A stretch of DNA of 64,000 nucleotides from an uncultured Roseovarius sp. (GTDB taxonomy: Bacteria; Pseudomonadota; Alphaproteobacteria; Rhodobacterales; Rhodobacteraceae). Location of the stretch: positions 1-64,000 of the forward strand of contig CANMFU010000008.1 in assembly GCA_947497295.1 (NCBI GenBank), read 5' to 3'. A program made the translations under genes and the position numbers. Shown piece by piece: positions 14,566 through 23,249 of this stretch. The notes beneath the pieces were generated by a model. The model saw only the letters and a list, made by a program, of their open reading frames with translations. It did not search any database and was not told the DNA's origin. Every line of letters starts with the position of its first letter. Position 1 is the first letter of the stretch.

Positions 14566-15407
14566 GCGCCGCTGGCCTTGCCGGATGCGGGCGCCTCATC
14601 GGCAAAAGTGTGTTCAGAGGCCGGAAAGCTGCGTGCGCGCACTTCGGCTGCATAGGCCGCAATTGCAGCCTCGCCGTCGGTGCCGAGCTGTGCGTAGCGC
14701 TTGACGAATTTCGGCTTGAACGCCGAGAACAGCCCCAGCATGTCGTCCACGACCAGAACCTGCCCGTCACACCCCGCCGATGCACCGATGCCGATTGTGG
14801 GTATCGAAATCTCTGCGGTGATCCGGTCGGCAAGCCCTGCCGGCACCTTCTCCAGCACGACGGCAAAAGCACCGGCATCCGCCACCGCCTGCGCGTCCTC
14901 GCTCAGGTGTTTTGCGCCTGCGCCACGGCCCTGCACCTTGTAGCCGCCCAGCGTGTTGATCGCCTGCGGCGTCAGGCCGATATGGGCCATCACCGGCACG
15001 CCGCGCGCCGTCAGAAAGCGAATCGTTTCCGCCATATGCGCGCCGCCCTCCAGCTTGACCGCCGCCGCGCCTGTCTCGCGCATGATGCGCGAGGCGTTGC
15101 GCATCGCCTGGCGCGGGTCCTCTTCGTAGCTGCCGAAGGGCATGTCGATGACCAGCATCGCCTTGTCCAGGCCGCGCGCAACGGCCTGTCCGTGCATCAC
15201 CATCATCTCCATGGTCACGCCCAGCGTCGAGGGCATACCGTGCAGCACCATGCCGACACTGTCGCCCACCAGCACGAAATCGCAATGTGCGTCCATCATG
15301 CGCGCCATCGGCGTCGTATAGGCCGTCAGGCTGACAATGGGCGCGCCGCCCTTCATCGCGCGGATATCGGCAGGAAGCGGTGCGGTCTGGCGGGCTGTGG
15401 CGCTCAT
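14562..15407 (-). CDS. panB: 3-methyl-2-oxobutanoate hydroxymethyltransferase
   Basis: This 281-residue enzyme transfers a hydroxymethyl group from methylene-tetrahydrofolate to ketoisovalerate, the first committed step to pantothenate. Family motifs visible are [12 protein letters not shown] (near 46), AVKLEGG (near 119) and HIGLTPQ (near 144). The start MSATARQ at 15407 is chosen because the long frame upstream (to 15728) has no conserved content. Only a weak GAGG precedes it. It overlaps panC by 4 bases. Confidence 0.95.
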   Translation of the reverse strand: MSATARQTAPLPADIRAMKGGAPIVSLTAYTTPMARMMDAHCDFVLVGDSVGMVLHGMPSTLGVTMEMMVMHGQAVARGLDKAMLVIDMPFGSYEEDPRQAMRNASRIMRETGAAAVKLEGGAHMAETIRFLTARGVPVMAHIGLTPQAINTLGGYKVQGRGAGAKHLSEDAQAVADAGAFAVVLEKVPAGLADRITAEISIPTIGIGASAGCDGQVLVVDDMLGLFSAFKPKFVKRYAQLGTDGEAAIAAYAAEVRARSFPASEHTFADEAPASGKASGA

Positions 15408-15613
15408 CTGGCGGGCCTCGAAGTTGCTGCGTTGCCGCGATGCGTAGCAAGGTTTCGACCCGAGTTCCACTATTGACTTGCCCAGCCGGTCCAGCGGCGT
15501 TCCGCGCGAAGCGCTTGCACCGCGCGCACAAACCGCTAGGGGTGGTGTGGTGCAAGGCACTACTGATAGCATGCAGGCACAGCGCGCGGCAGCGCAACCA
15601 AGGAGGCCCGATT

Positions 15614-16468
15614 TTGCGGCAAATGTCAGTGATTTTTCCAGCGTTTTCCCGCGCTTTTGGACCTTTGGCGATATGGCGTGCTTTGCTTTGCGCTTTGCTC
15701 TTGGCGGCGCCGTGGCAAGGGGCCGCAATGGCGCAAACAGCCAGCGCCCAGAGCGCGGGCGTCGTCAGCCGCGCCGATCTGATCCGCCTGCTTGGCCGCA
15801 TGCACGAGGAAGAAACCGTGCGCGCGGACCTGCGCAAGCTGGGCTTCAAGGGCGAAAACCTTGAGCTGGCCACCCAGCACGCCGCAAATATGCTACGCGA
15901 TCCTGTCATCGCCGGCTACGTGGCTGACCGTGTTCTGGCGGTGCAGTCGGGCAGCGCTGTGCCGATCGCACGGGCGCAGGGCCTTCTGTGGGGCGTGATT
16001 GATCAGGGGCTGGCCCATTTGCCACTGCGCGATCTGCGGTATTATTATCTGGTGGAACAGACCGTTCTTGGAGCCATGCCCGTTCATATCTGCGGCCAGG
16101 CTGTGCGCGGCACCCTGGCGCCTGACCGCATGGCCGATGTTACTGCGCGGGCAGCCGCGCGGCTGAATACGGCGGGCCTGCGCAACTACTACCGCATCCA
16201 ATTGCGCGCCGCGCAGTTGGGCGCCCAGCGCGGAACGCTGGCCACCACGCCCAGGCGCGCCGTCGCAGCCGAGGCGCTGATTTTCGCCGCGCTGACCCGC
16301 TACATCGTGGCCGAACCGGACGCGGCGCGAATCATGGACAGCTTTGCCCGGCTGGACCGGGTCGACAACACACGCGCCTGCCGGGCCGGGCGGTTATTCA
16401 TCGCTGCCGTCCTCACACTTGAGGGACGCGACCTGCACGAGGCGTTGATACAACTCAGCCTGCCGTGA
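15614..16468 (+). CDS. Exported protein of unknown function
   Basis: This protein of about 284 residues has a long signal peptide (hydrophobic core about residues 21-36, [11 protein letters not shown], ending AMA). AGGAGG lies 7 bases before TTG 15614, which is preferred over ATG 15623. The mature part is helical, with two or three Cys (HICGQ, TRACRAG) and repeated Arg-rich helices. I do not recognise the family. Its stop overlaps the GTG start of the YcaQ-like gene, so the two are coupled. It diverges from panB. Confidence 0.6.
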   Translation: MRQMSVIFPAFSRAFGPLAIWRALLCALLLAAPWQGAAMAQTASAQSAGVVSRADLIRLLGRMHEEETVRADLRKLGFKGENLELATQHAANMLRDPVIAGYVADRVLAVQSGSAVPIARAQGLLWGVIDQGLAHLPLRDLRYYYLVEQTVLGAMPVHICGQAVRGTLAPDRMADVTARAAARLNTAGLRNYYRIQLRAAQLGAQRGTLATTPRRAVAAEALIFAALTRYIVAEPDAARIMDSFARLDRVDNTRACRAGRLFIAAVLTLEGRDLHEALIQLSLP

Positions 16469-17616
16469 CACCCGTCCTGGACAACCGGACGGTGCGGCAT
16501 CTGTGGCTGCACGCGAACGGATTGAGCCAGATGGGGACCGGCGCGCCCGATGTCATGGCGCTGATCCGGCAGATCGGGTTTTTGCAGATCGACACGATCC
16601 GCAATGTCACCCGCGCGCATAATCACATCTTATGGTCGCGCAATCAGAATTACCGCGAAGGGATGCTGTGGCCGCTGCTAGGCCGCCATCTGTTCGAACA
16701 TTTCACCCATGACGCGTCCCTGATACCGATGCAGATTCTGCCGCTGTGGCAGCGGCAATTCACGCGGCTGGGCGCAAGCGCCGCGCGGGGCGAATGGTAT
16801 CAATCGGGGCTGGGGCGGGCTGAAATTGCGGCCATCCGCGCCCGCATCGCTGCTGAGGGCCCGCTGTCGACACACGCTTTTGATACCAAGGCGGCCAGCC
16901 GCGAAATGTGGGCCCGTCCGCCCCATAAAAAGGCGCTGGACCAGATGTGGTACGCGGGCGATCTGGCGACGTGTCGGCGTGAAAATTTCGTGAAATTCTA
17001 CGATCTGGGCGAACGCGTTTTCCCTACGGGCATCCAGAAGAACATGGACAAAACGGCCCAAGCGGACGCTCTGTGCGATTTGGCTTTGGACCGGCTGGGC
17101 ATGGCCAGCTGCGGCGAAGTTCAGCGGTTCTGGGGCGCGATGGACGCGGCCGAGGCGCGCGCGTGGATGGCGCGCCGCGTGCCGCAGCAGGTGAGTGTGA
17201 CTGATGCCGATGGCCGGGTGCGCACCGTTCTGGCTGCCCCTGATCTGGAGGCGCGGCTGGCCGCGCTCTCCGCGCCCACCGGGCGGCTGCGCATTCTAAA
17301 CCCGTTCGATCCGGCGATTCGCGACCGGGCAAGGCTGAGGCGGCTGTTTGGTTTTGAGTATGTGAACGAAATGTTCGTGTCCGCCGATCGCCGGCGATGG
17401 GGCTATTACGTGTATCCGCTGCTCGAAGGCGACCGCTTTGTCGGACGGATCGAGTTGAAGGCGAACCGCACCCAAGGCTGGCTGCGCGTCACCGGATTCT
17501 GGCGCGAACCCGGCATACGCTGGGGCGCTGGCCGGTTCGCGCGGCTGGAGGCCGAGCTGAGGCGGTTTTCGCGTATGGTCGGGATCGGGGCGATCGAATG
17601 GAGCGCACAGCCCTGA
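16465..17616 (+). CDS. YcaQ-type (AlkZ-like) DNA glycosylase, winged-helix
   Basis: This 383-residue protein belongs to the COG3214 winged-helix glycosylases that unhook alkylated or interstrand-crosslinked DNA. The catalytic Q-x-D motif is visible as LQIDTI (about residues 36-41), which is the YcaQ form and not the AlkZ Q-x-Q form. Other family segments are HNHILWSRN and LNPFDPAIRDRARLRRLFGFEY (about 278-299). GTG at 16465 overlaps the preceding stop codon. Link to the exported neighbour is only by coupling; no repair genes are nearby. Confidence 0.85.
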   Translation: MTPVLDNRTVRHLWLHANGLSQMGTGAPDVMALIRQIGFLQIDTIRNVTRAHNHILWSRNQNYREGMLWPLLGRHLFEHFTHDASLIPMQILPLWQRQFTRLGASAARGEWYQSGLGRAEIAAIRARIAAEGPLSTHAFDTKAASREMWARPPHKKALDQMWYAGDLATCRRENFVKFYDLGERVFPTGIQKNMDKTAQADALCDLALDRLGMASCGEVQRFWGAMDAAEARAWMARRVPQQVSVTDADGRVRTVLAAPDLEARLAALSAPTGRLRILNPFDPAIRDRARLRRLFGFEYVNEMFVSADRRRWGYYVYPLLEGDRFVGRIELKANRTQGWLRVTGFWREPGIRWGAGRFARLEAELRRFSRMVGIGAIEWSAQP

Positions 17617-17621
17617 CCCGG

Positions 17622-18506
17622 TCAGGCGCTGAATTGCATCGCAAGCGTAAAATTATAAGTTGGATCCGTGAGTTGGGCTGGCGCGCGTGGAAATCGGCGG
17701 GCGGACTTGACCGCGCGGATCGCCGCGTCGTCCAGTGCGGAGTTTCCTGACGAGCCTACCACGGAAACCCTGCGCAGGGTGCCGTCGCGGCCAACGGTAA
17801 TGCTGATCTGAACCGTGCCAGAGGCCCCGCGCGCCGAGGACGGATAGCGCTTGCCGCTTTCGATTTTACGCCGCACCTGCGCGCCCCATTGCGCAAACAG
17901 GCTCTGACGCTGACCGGCGCTGAGTGTGGCCGCGCCGGTGCTCTGCGCGGCGCCGGCATTGGTACTGCCGCCCGCGCCGCTGGCTCGTTGAGCGGCGCTG
18001 GAACGCGCGGTTGGCGCAGGCTTTTGTTTCCGGGGCTTTTCCTCGGGCTGAACCTTGGGCTGGGTCGGGGCGGGTTTGCGCAGCTCTGGAGGCCGCTGCT
18101 GTGGCCGGATTTCCGACATGCGAATTTGCTCTGGCGTCTCGCGGGGCGGGGCTGGTTCCATAACGGTGCGGTCTGGCACGCTCTCGGTTTGCGGCACTTG
18201 CAGGCCCGGCGCCTGCGGCGCGGGAACCGGCGGGGCCTCGGGGGTCGCCGGTGGGGGCAACGGATCCGCGGACGGCAACTCGAGCTCTGGCATGCGGTCT
18301 GGCGTTTGCTCCGCCGCGTCGGGCGGGGTATCCCAGCGTGCCACCATCGCGCTGATCTCGGCCGATGCGGCCTCTAGCGACACGGCGGCATCGCCGCCCT
18401 GCCCAGCCGATTGCGCCCCGTCCGCTTGTGGTCCAAAGGCCGCGACTGCCAGATGCAAGCTGGCAGCCAATCCAAGGAAAACAGCGAATTCAGCCGCGCG
18501 CTTCAT
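17622..18506 (-). CDS. TonB energy-transducing protein
   Basis: This 294-residue protein has an N-terminal membrane anchor (about 8-25), a long Pro/Glu/Lys-rich periplasmic spacer (about 75-170) and a C-terminal TonB domain (about 205-294) with GKRYPSSARGASGTVQISITVGRDGTLRRVSVVG. It transmits the proton-motive force from ExbB/ExbD to outer-membrane receptors. Its start overlaps the end of exbD by 4 bases. Being the last gene of a receptor operon, it is probably dedicated to the copper-type receptor encoded upstream. Confidence 0.9.
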   Translation of the reverse strand: MKRAAEFAVFLGLAASLHLAVAAFGPQADGAQSAGQGGDAAVSLEAASAEISAMVARWDTPPDAAEQTPDRMPELELPSADPLPPPATPEAPPVPAPQAPGLQVPQTESVPDRTVMEPAPPRETPEQIRMSEIRPQQRPPELRKPAPTQPKVQPEEKPRKQKPAPTARSSAAQRASGAGGSTNAGAAQSTGAATLSAGQRQSLFAQWGAQVRRKIESGKRYPSSARGASGTVQISITVGRDGTLRRVSVVGSSGNSALDDAAIRAVKSARRFPRAPAQLTDPTYNFTLAMQFSA

Positions 18507-18919
18507 TTTGGCACCGTGACCAGTTGGATCTGCGAAAACCCGGCTTGCGCAAGCTGAGGCATCAGCCGGGCGAGCAAAGCGCCCTCCACCGCGCCATCTG
18601 CGCGCAGGATCAGCGTTGGTCTGTTATCACCGCAATCGCCGGTTTCGCACAGCTCTATCAACGCCTGTTGCAATGCGGGCAGCGCCCCCGGACCGCGCAC
18701 ATCCCGGTAGCCCAGATCGCCATCCGCGCTCAGGTATAGCGTCAGGTCCGCTTCTGTCGGGTCGCCCTGCGCTGCGGCATTCGGCGGGGTCACCTCGAAC
18801 GGCATCGGCGGGGCGATCTGCGCGGTCATCAAAAAAAAGATCAGCAGCAGGAACACGACGTTGATCATTGGAACAATGCTGTCGGATAGTTTGCGGCGGG
18901 GCGGGTCGGAAAATTGCAT
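18503..18919 (-). CDS. ExbD/TolR-family transport protein (second copy)
   Basis: This 138-residue protein has a single membrane segment (about 17-36) with the family's Asp position in SIVPMINVVFLLLIFFLM replaced by Asn (the usual text is PMIDV). The periplasmic domain covers about 45-138. The missing Asp, which carries protons in ExbD, suggests a structural partner to the first ExbD and not an independent proton carrier. It is 3 bp downstream of the other exbD and overlaps tonB. Confidence 0.85.
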   Translation of the reverse strand: MQFSDPPRRKLSDSIVPMINVVFLLLIFFLMTAQIAPPMPFEVTPPNAAAQGDPTEADLTLYLSADGDLGYRDVRGPGALPALQQALIELCETGDCGDNRPTLILRADGAVEGALLARLMPQLAQAGFSQIQLVTVPK

Positions 18920-18922
18920 GAG

Positions 18923-19306
18923 CTATTCCACCAGCACCAGCGCCGTGAAGCCCGCCTGCGTCAGCCGCTCCATCACGGCGACCACCTGCTGAAGCCGCGC
19001 ACCGTCCCGCGCGCGCAGAATAATCGTATCGCTCGGGGCTTCGGTCAGCGCAGTCACACCGGGCACGATGTCCGCGATACCGACAGGCTGCCCGTTCAGC
19101 CGCGTCTCGCCCGGCAGAATGTCGATCAGCCGCGGCGGCCCGGAATAGGTCGCGCCACCGCCTTGGCCAGCGAGGTTCAGTGGCAGGGATGTATCCACCC
19201 CAAACCGCGAGGCCAGCATGAAGAACACCAGCAGCAGGAACACTACATCGATCATCGGTGTCAGGCTGGGCCGGCGTGTGGGCCTGGGAGTATCGAAGGT
19301 GAACAC
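18923..19306 (-). CDS. exbD: ExbD/TolR-family transport protein (first copy)
   Basis: This 127-residue protein keeps the essential Asp in SLTPMIDVVFLLLVFFML (about 14-31), with a periplasmic domain after it. It starts at GTG 19306, two bases after the exbB stop; the frame upstream to 19426 lies inside exbB. With ExbB it forms the proton-driven motor for TonB. Two consecutive ExbD genes, one with Asp and one with Asn, suggest a hetero-oligomeric ExbD pair. Confidence 0.88.
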   Translation of the reverse strand: MFTFDTPRPTRRPSLTPMIDVVFLLLVFFMLASRFGVDTSLPLNLAGQGGGATYSGPPRLIDILPGETRLNGQPVGIADIVPGVTALTEAPSDTIILRARDGARLQQVVAVMERLTQAGFTALVLVE

Positions 19307-19308
19307 GG

Positions 19309-20346
19309 TTATTCGGCCGCGCGGGTCTGAAGCTGCGCGGCATCCTGCACAATCGGACGCAAGAAAATCCGCGTTGCGGCATCCTCCATTTCCTGCCGCA
19401 GGCGGTCTACCACGCTTTCGAACCATGTCAGACCCATTGAGGCCGGAATAGCCACTGCCATGCCCGCTGCCGTGGTCAGCAAAGCCTCCCAGATACCGCC
19501 TGCCAGAATGGCCGGATCGGCGCGGCTGCCTGCCTCTTGCAGCGCTTGAAACGCGGCAATCATGCCCATGACCGTGCCCAGCAGGCCAAGCAGCGGCGCA
19601 ATCGTCGAAATCAGCTCAAGCGGGCGCAGCCCGGCACGCGCACCCACGATGAGCTTGCGCGCGACGCGTTCCGTTTCGGCGCGTGCGCCCGCATCATCCA
19701 GCGTGCCGTCGCGCCGGGCGGCCATGGCCGTGCGTACCAGAATGGCGCGGCAGGTGCGGCGGCCATGCAAATGGTCCAGCGCCTCCTGCTCGCGGCCCCC
19801 GGACCAAAGCGCGACGGCCCTTTGCGCCCGGCGGCCGCCAGTCCACGCCCCTATCATTGCAAGGCGCCATATCTTCCACAGGATCAACGCCAGCGCCACG
19901 ACCGACAACAGCGCAATCGACCAGATCGCCGGGCCACCGCGCTGCAGGAACGTCATTGCCTGATCGAACGGATCTGCCGAGCGTGCAGCGGCTGCCCCGG
20001 CACTGGCTGCCAAGCCGTCATCCGGCGCCGCAGGGGCTTGCGTCTGCATATGCTCCTGCGCGGGCGCCTGGGACATTGCGGGCTCAGAGGGCTCTGCTCT
20101 GGTCCCGTCTGCGCCATCGACGGGTGCCGCAACGGGAATCTGGACCAGGCCGGAATGGCCCGAGTGGTCTTCGACCTCCGCACCGGGTGCGGCCATGGCT
20201 GCGGGCGCGTCAGTCTGGATTTGTGTCTGTTGCGCCGAGGCGGTGCCCAGTGGCAGCAATACCAAGGCGGCGCAGGCCGCTGCAAGATGCAGCGGCAGGT
20301 GGCGTAAAATGTCTGACCGATCAGAACCGCGCTTCAACTTTGACAT
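19309..20346 (-). CDS. exbB: ExbB/TolQ-family proton channel with long periplasmic N-terminal region
   Basis: This 345-residue protein has a signal-like hydrophobic segment (about 19-38), about 95 residues of Ala/Pro/Gln-rich sequence with His and Met (EDHSGHSG, QEHMQTQ), and then the MotA/TolQ/ExbB core (about 135-345) with three membrane helices and ISTIAPLLGLLGTVMGMIAAF. The N-terminal extension is typical of some proteobacterial ExbB proteins. The His/Met content would suit a metal-related operon, but this is speculation. Its start lies inside the 3' end of the receptor gene (26-bp overlap). Confidence 0.9.
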   Translation of the reverse strand: MSKLKRGSDRSDILRHLPLHLAAACAALVLLPLGTASAQQTQIQTDAPAAMAAPGAEVEDHSGHSGLVQIPVAAPVDGADGTRAEPSEPAMSQAPAQEHMQTQAPAAPDDGLAASAGAAAARSADPFDQAMTFLQRGGPAIWSIALLSVVALALILWKIWRLAMIGAWTGGRRAQRAVALWSGGREQEALDHLHGRRTCRAILVRTAMAARRDGTLDDAGARAETERVARKLIVGARAGLRPLELISTIAPLLGLLGTVMGMIAAFQALQEAGSRADPAILAGGIWEALLTTAAGMAVAIPASMGLTWFESVVDRLRQEMEDAATRIFLRPIVQDAAQLQTRAAE

Positions 20347-22375
20347 AAATCGTCCTTCCGGGCTCGTTCACTTGGGTTACCGTCGGATCGAACAGGTTCG
20401 AGCGGCTCAGGTGGTTTGCGTAGGTCTCATCGGTGACGTTGTCGATACCGGCCAGCAAAGTCGCCTTCTGGGATAGCTCATAGCTGCCAAACAGGTCCAG
20501 CGTAGCATACCCCGGCGTGGTGCCGGGATCACGCGCCACATCAATCCGGTCCTGCTCGGTCGCCCAGTTCACCCGCGCACCGCCGCGCCATGCGTCCTGC
20601 CCGTAGGCGACCGAAATCTGCCCCTGTAATGGCGGGATCTGCGCCAGCGCGCGATTGTCCGAGGTGTTCTCGCCGTAGGTGTAGGTGGCATCGCCCCATA
20701 TCTCCCAGCCGCCGGCTTCCCATCCGGCGGCCAGCTCAATCCCGGCCAATTGGGCGCTGACGTTGCGGTAAGTGGTCACGCCAGCCACCGAAAACTGATC
20801 GCGCAGGATGAAATCATCGACCCAATCGGCATAGGCGTTGGCATCAAGATACCATGCGCCCTTGTCGATCTGCACGCCCAGATCCAGCTGATGGTGCTTT
20901 TCGGGGTCGATATCGGGGTTGCCGACCCAGTTGGGCCGCGCGATGGCGCGTTCCGTGGCATCCGCCGTGCGCACCGACCGCGAAAGCGCGGCGAACAACA
21001 TGGCGTCTTCGGTCAGGTCATGCTCCAGCCGCAGCAGGCCGCCGATGTTATGCTCGTCCCGCGAGGAATTGAAATCCGTGCCGTACTGCGCAGCGTAGTA
21101 GGTGTTGGGCGCCGCACCAAGCGCCGGAGCGGCGGCAGCGGTCCCTGACTTGGCATTCACATAGTCATAGCGCAGGCCCGCAATCAGCGACGCTGCCGTT
21201 GACAGGGCGGTTTCGGTCTCAACATACAGACCCGTCTGGGCGATCGTCACATCGGGCCAGATCAGGAACCGCGCGCGCGCGGGGTCCTCTGCCTCCAGCA
21301 ATGGGATCATGCCGGGCATGCCGGCAAACGCCGTCGCATCGCGATTGTTCGACTGGGTGTCGACGCCGATCCGGGCCTCGGTCGCGCCAAAGCTCAGCTG
21401 CGCCTCCAGCTTGCCACCAATCGTGTCCGAGGTGGCGGGCGTGCGCATCGCCATGGCGCCGACAGGACGCAGCGAATAGTTGTCCATGACGTGATCGACG
21501 GCGGAATAATACAGCACGCCCTCGATCCGGTTCAGGGCGCCCATCGCCACGTCAATGCCGCCGCGCAGGCGGTAGGTGTAGGTTTCATCAAACGGGCTGT
21601 CCATTCCCGCGCCGGGGAACAGGATATCCTCGGCCAGATCGTATTCCAGATCGAACGCCAGATCGACGCCGCCGCCGGCATAGCCCAGCGTCACACCGGC
21701 GCTGCGCTGATCAAAGGCGCTGCGCACCTCGCGGCCCGACCCGTCCTTGTAATTGTCGGCCGATTTCACCTCGCCCGCGCCCTGAAGGTACATGCCGCGG
21801 CCCAAATCATAGGTGAACCGCGCGGCCAGATCCTGCCCGCCGCCATTATTGGACACACCGGCCGTCACGTCGCCGCTTAGCCGCGTCTCCTGCCCCAGCT
21901 CGGGCGGATTGCGCTTGAGGATCACCGCACCGCCGCTGCCGCCGGGGCCGTTGGTGACGGTCGAATATCCCTTTTCGATGATGATTTCATCTGCGCGGTT
22001 GAAGGACGCCATCGCCGTTGGCGGGTCCATCCGGTTGGGGCAGGCGCCATAAGTGAACGAGCCGGCGTCGATGATGTTGATCTGGTTTTGCTGCTGGCCG
22101 CGAATGACCAACTCCAGGCCATGACCGCCCATCCGGCCAGCTGTGACGCCGGGTGCCGCTCGCAGCATTTCGGCGCCGTCCTTCGCGGGCGGCATGCTCA
22201 TCTTGCGCGGATCCAGGATGGTGGACATCGGACCATCGGCGACCGCCGCACCCTCAACCAGAATGGGATCGAGCGCGATAATGGTGTCATTACGGGACTG
22301 CGCCATCGCAATCTGCGAGATTGAGCATAGCAGCAGGGCAGATGTGCCAAGGCACATGGGTTTTAGCAGTGTCAT
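20321..22375 (-). CDS. TonB-dependent receptor, copper-receptor (OprC/NosA) type
   Basis: This 684-residue outer-membrane receptor has a signal peptide (1-25), a plug domain (about 55-165) and a beta barrel ending in the aromatic C-terminus VEARF. The plug contains IDAGSFTYGACPNRMDPPTAM, closely matching the Cys-x-x-x-Met-Asp-Pro-Pro-Thr signature of OprC/NosA copper receptors, whose Cys and Met bind copper. The start MTLLKPMC at 22375 is chosen over an upstream frame with no signal peptide; no strong ribosome binding site is seen. A DUF2946 gene upstream and ExbB-ExbD-ExbD-TonB downstream complete the transport system. Confidence 0.88.
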   Translation of the reverse strand: MTLLKPMCLGTSALLLCSISQIAMAQSRNDTIIALDPILVEGAAVADGPMSTILDPRKMSMPPAKDGAEMLRAAPGVTAGRMGGHGLELVIRGQQQNQINIIDAGSFTYGACPNRMDPPTAMASFNRADEIIIEKGYSTVTNGPGGSGGAVILKRNPPELGQETRLSGDVTAGVSNNGGGQDLAARFTYDLGRGMYLQGAGEVKSADNYKDGSGREVRSAFDQRSAGVTLGYAGGGVDLAFDLEYDLAEDILFPGAGMDSPFDETYTYRLRGGIDVAMGALNRIEGVLYYSAVDHVMDNYSLRPVGAMAMRTPATSDTIGGKLEAQLSFGATEARIGVDTQSNNRDATAFAGMPGMIPLLEAEDPARARFLIWPDVTIAQTGLYVETETALSTAASLIAGLRYDYVNAKSGTAAAAPALGAAPNTYYAAQYGTDFNSSRDEHNIGGLLRLEHDLTEDAMLFAALSRSVRTADATERAIARPNWVGNPDIDPEKHHQLDLGVQIDKGAWYLDANAYADWVDDFILRDQFSVAGVTTYRNVSAQLAGIELAAGWEAGGWEIWGDATYTYGENTSDNRALAQIPPLQGQISVAYGQDAWRGGARVNWATEQDRIDVARDPGTTPGYATLDLFGSYELSQKATLLAGIDNVTDETYANHLSRSNLFDPTVTQVNEPGRTIYVKVEARF

Positions 22376-22463
22376 GTTAATGTACCGTCTATTCTGTCGG
22401 GAATTTGCGATCACGGGGCCGGGCGCAGTGGCTCGGGATACCTTAGTGTCGCGTTCAGTCGGA

Positions 22464-22865
22464 TCAGACGGTCTGTGGCGGCGCGCGAATGGCGTCCGTG
22501 CGCCCACCAAAATGAACGGGCGCTTGCGAAGCCACGGCGAATTGCGCGCGCAGCCTCGTCTCGACCAGCCCCACAGTGCCGCCAAGATTTGCACAATTCG
22601 GCAGGTCGGCGGCAAGAATACAAAGCGGGCAGTGCCCTTGCAGCATGGAATGTTCGGTTGAGTGGTCCGCATCCGCCGCCTCTGGCAACGTGATTGTGCG
22701 CATCCCCTCCCCCGTGCAGATGACGCCAGTCAGAGCGGCTTGGGATCTGCCCGCCCCGGAAGAGACCGGCATAAACGCTGCGGCGACTTGCGCTGCCAGA
22801 AGGACAGCCAGCAGGAGACTGCAAACAGCGTTCAACAGGGCCGATATACGTGTGCGAGACAACAT
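22464..22865 (-). CDS. DUF2946-type small membrane or periplasmic protein
   Basis: This 133-residue protein has an N-terminal hydrophobic segment (about 9-33) and a motif HSTEHSMLQGHCPLCILAADLP (about 75-96) with His, Met and a Cys-Pro-x-Cys pair, typical of DUF2946. Such genes commonly sit beside copper-type TonB receptors. ATG 22865 has a poor upstream AACGGA. It is the first gene of the uptake operon and lies 88 bp before the receptor. A metal-handling role is inferred from the motif and neighbours. Confidence 0.75.
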   Translation of the reverse strand: MLSRTRISALLNAVCSLLLAVLLAAQVAAAFMPVSSGAGRSQAALTGVICTGEGMRTITLPEAADADHSTEHSMLQGHCPLCILAADLPNCANLGGTVGLVETRLRAQFAVASQAPVHFGGRTDAIRAPPQTV

Positions 22866-23063
22866 TCCGTTCTTTGATACAAATAATTGTGATGTCGCAA
22901 GCCAAAAACAGGCCCCGGCCTGCGACATGGCGCGCAATCGACAAGGGCGCATGTGGTCGGCTCTGACGCAAGCGCGCGAATGACATTCGGCCCGTGCGAC
23001 CGGACTTGCAGACGGCGCATAGCCCCCTGCTTCAAATGGAATTCTAAATATCGGGGGTGAGTT

Positions 23064-23149
23064 TGGTGCGGTCGAGAAGACTCGAACTTCCACGGGTTTA
23101 ACCCCACAGCGACCTCAACGCTGCGCGTCTACCATTCCGCCACGACCGC
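23064..23149 (-). tRNA. tRNA-Leu (GAG)
   Basis: On the minus strand the acceptor GCGGTCG (from 23149) pairs with CGACCGC (ending 23068), followed by A and an encoded CCA (23066-23064). The anticodon stem CAGCG/CGCTG encloses TTGAGGT, giving anticodon GAG (codons CUC/CUU). The T arm is GGAAG-TTCGAGT-CTTCT. A long variable arm is present (CTGTGGGGTTAAACCCGTG), as in class II tRNAs. Confidence 0.95.
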
Positions 23150-23197
23150 ACATGATCAGGTAGGTCCGCGCCGTATATTCAAACCGGCGCGGCTTGT

Positions 23198-23223
23198 GAA
23201 GGGGCAAAAGACATTGCCCCTTC
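23198..23223. terminator. Hairpin between tRNA-Leu and the PG-binding protein gene
   Basis: GAAGGGGCAA (23198-23207) pairs perfectly with TTGCCCCTTC (23214-23223) around AAGACA. It lies 26 bp after the stop of the minus-strand gene at 23250. No U-run follows on either strand, so it is a terminator-like structure of uncertain strength. Confidence 0.45.
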
Positions 23224-23249
23224 GGTTTCGCGTGCCAAGCGTCGTGGGC

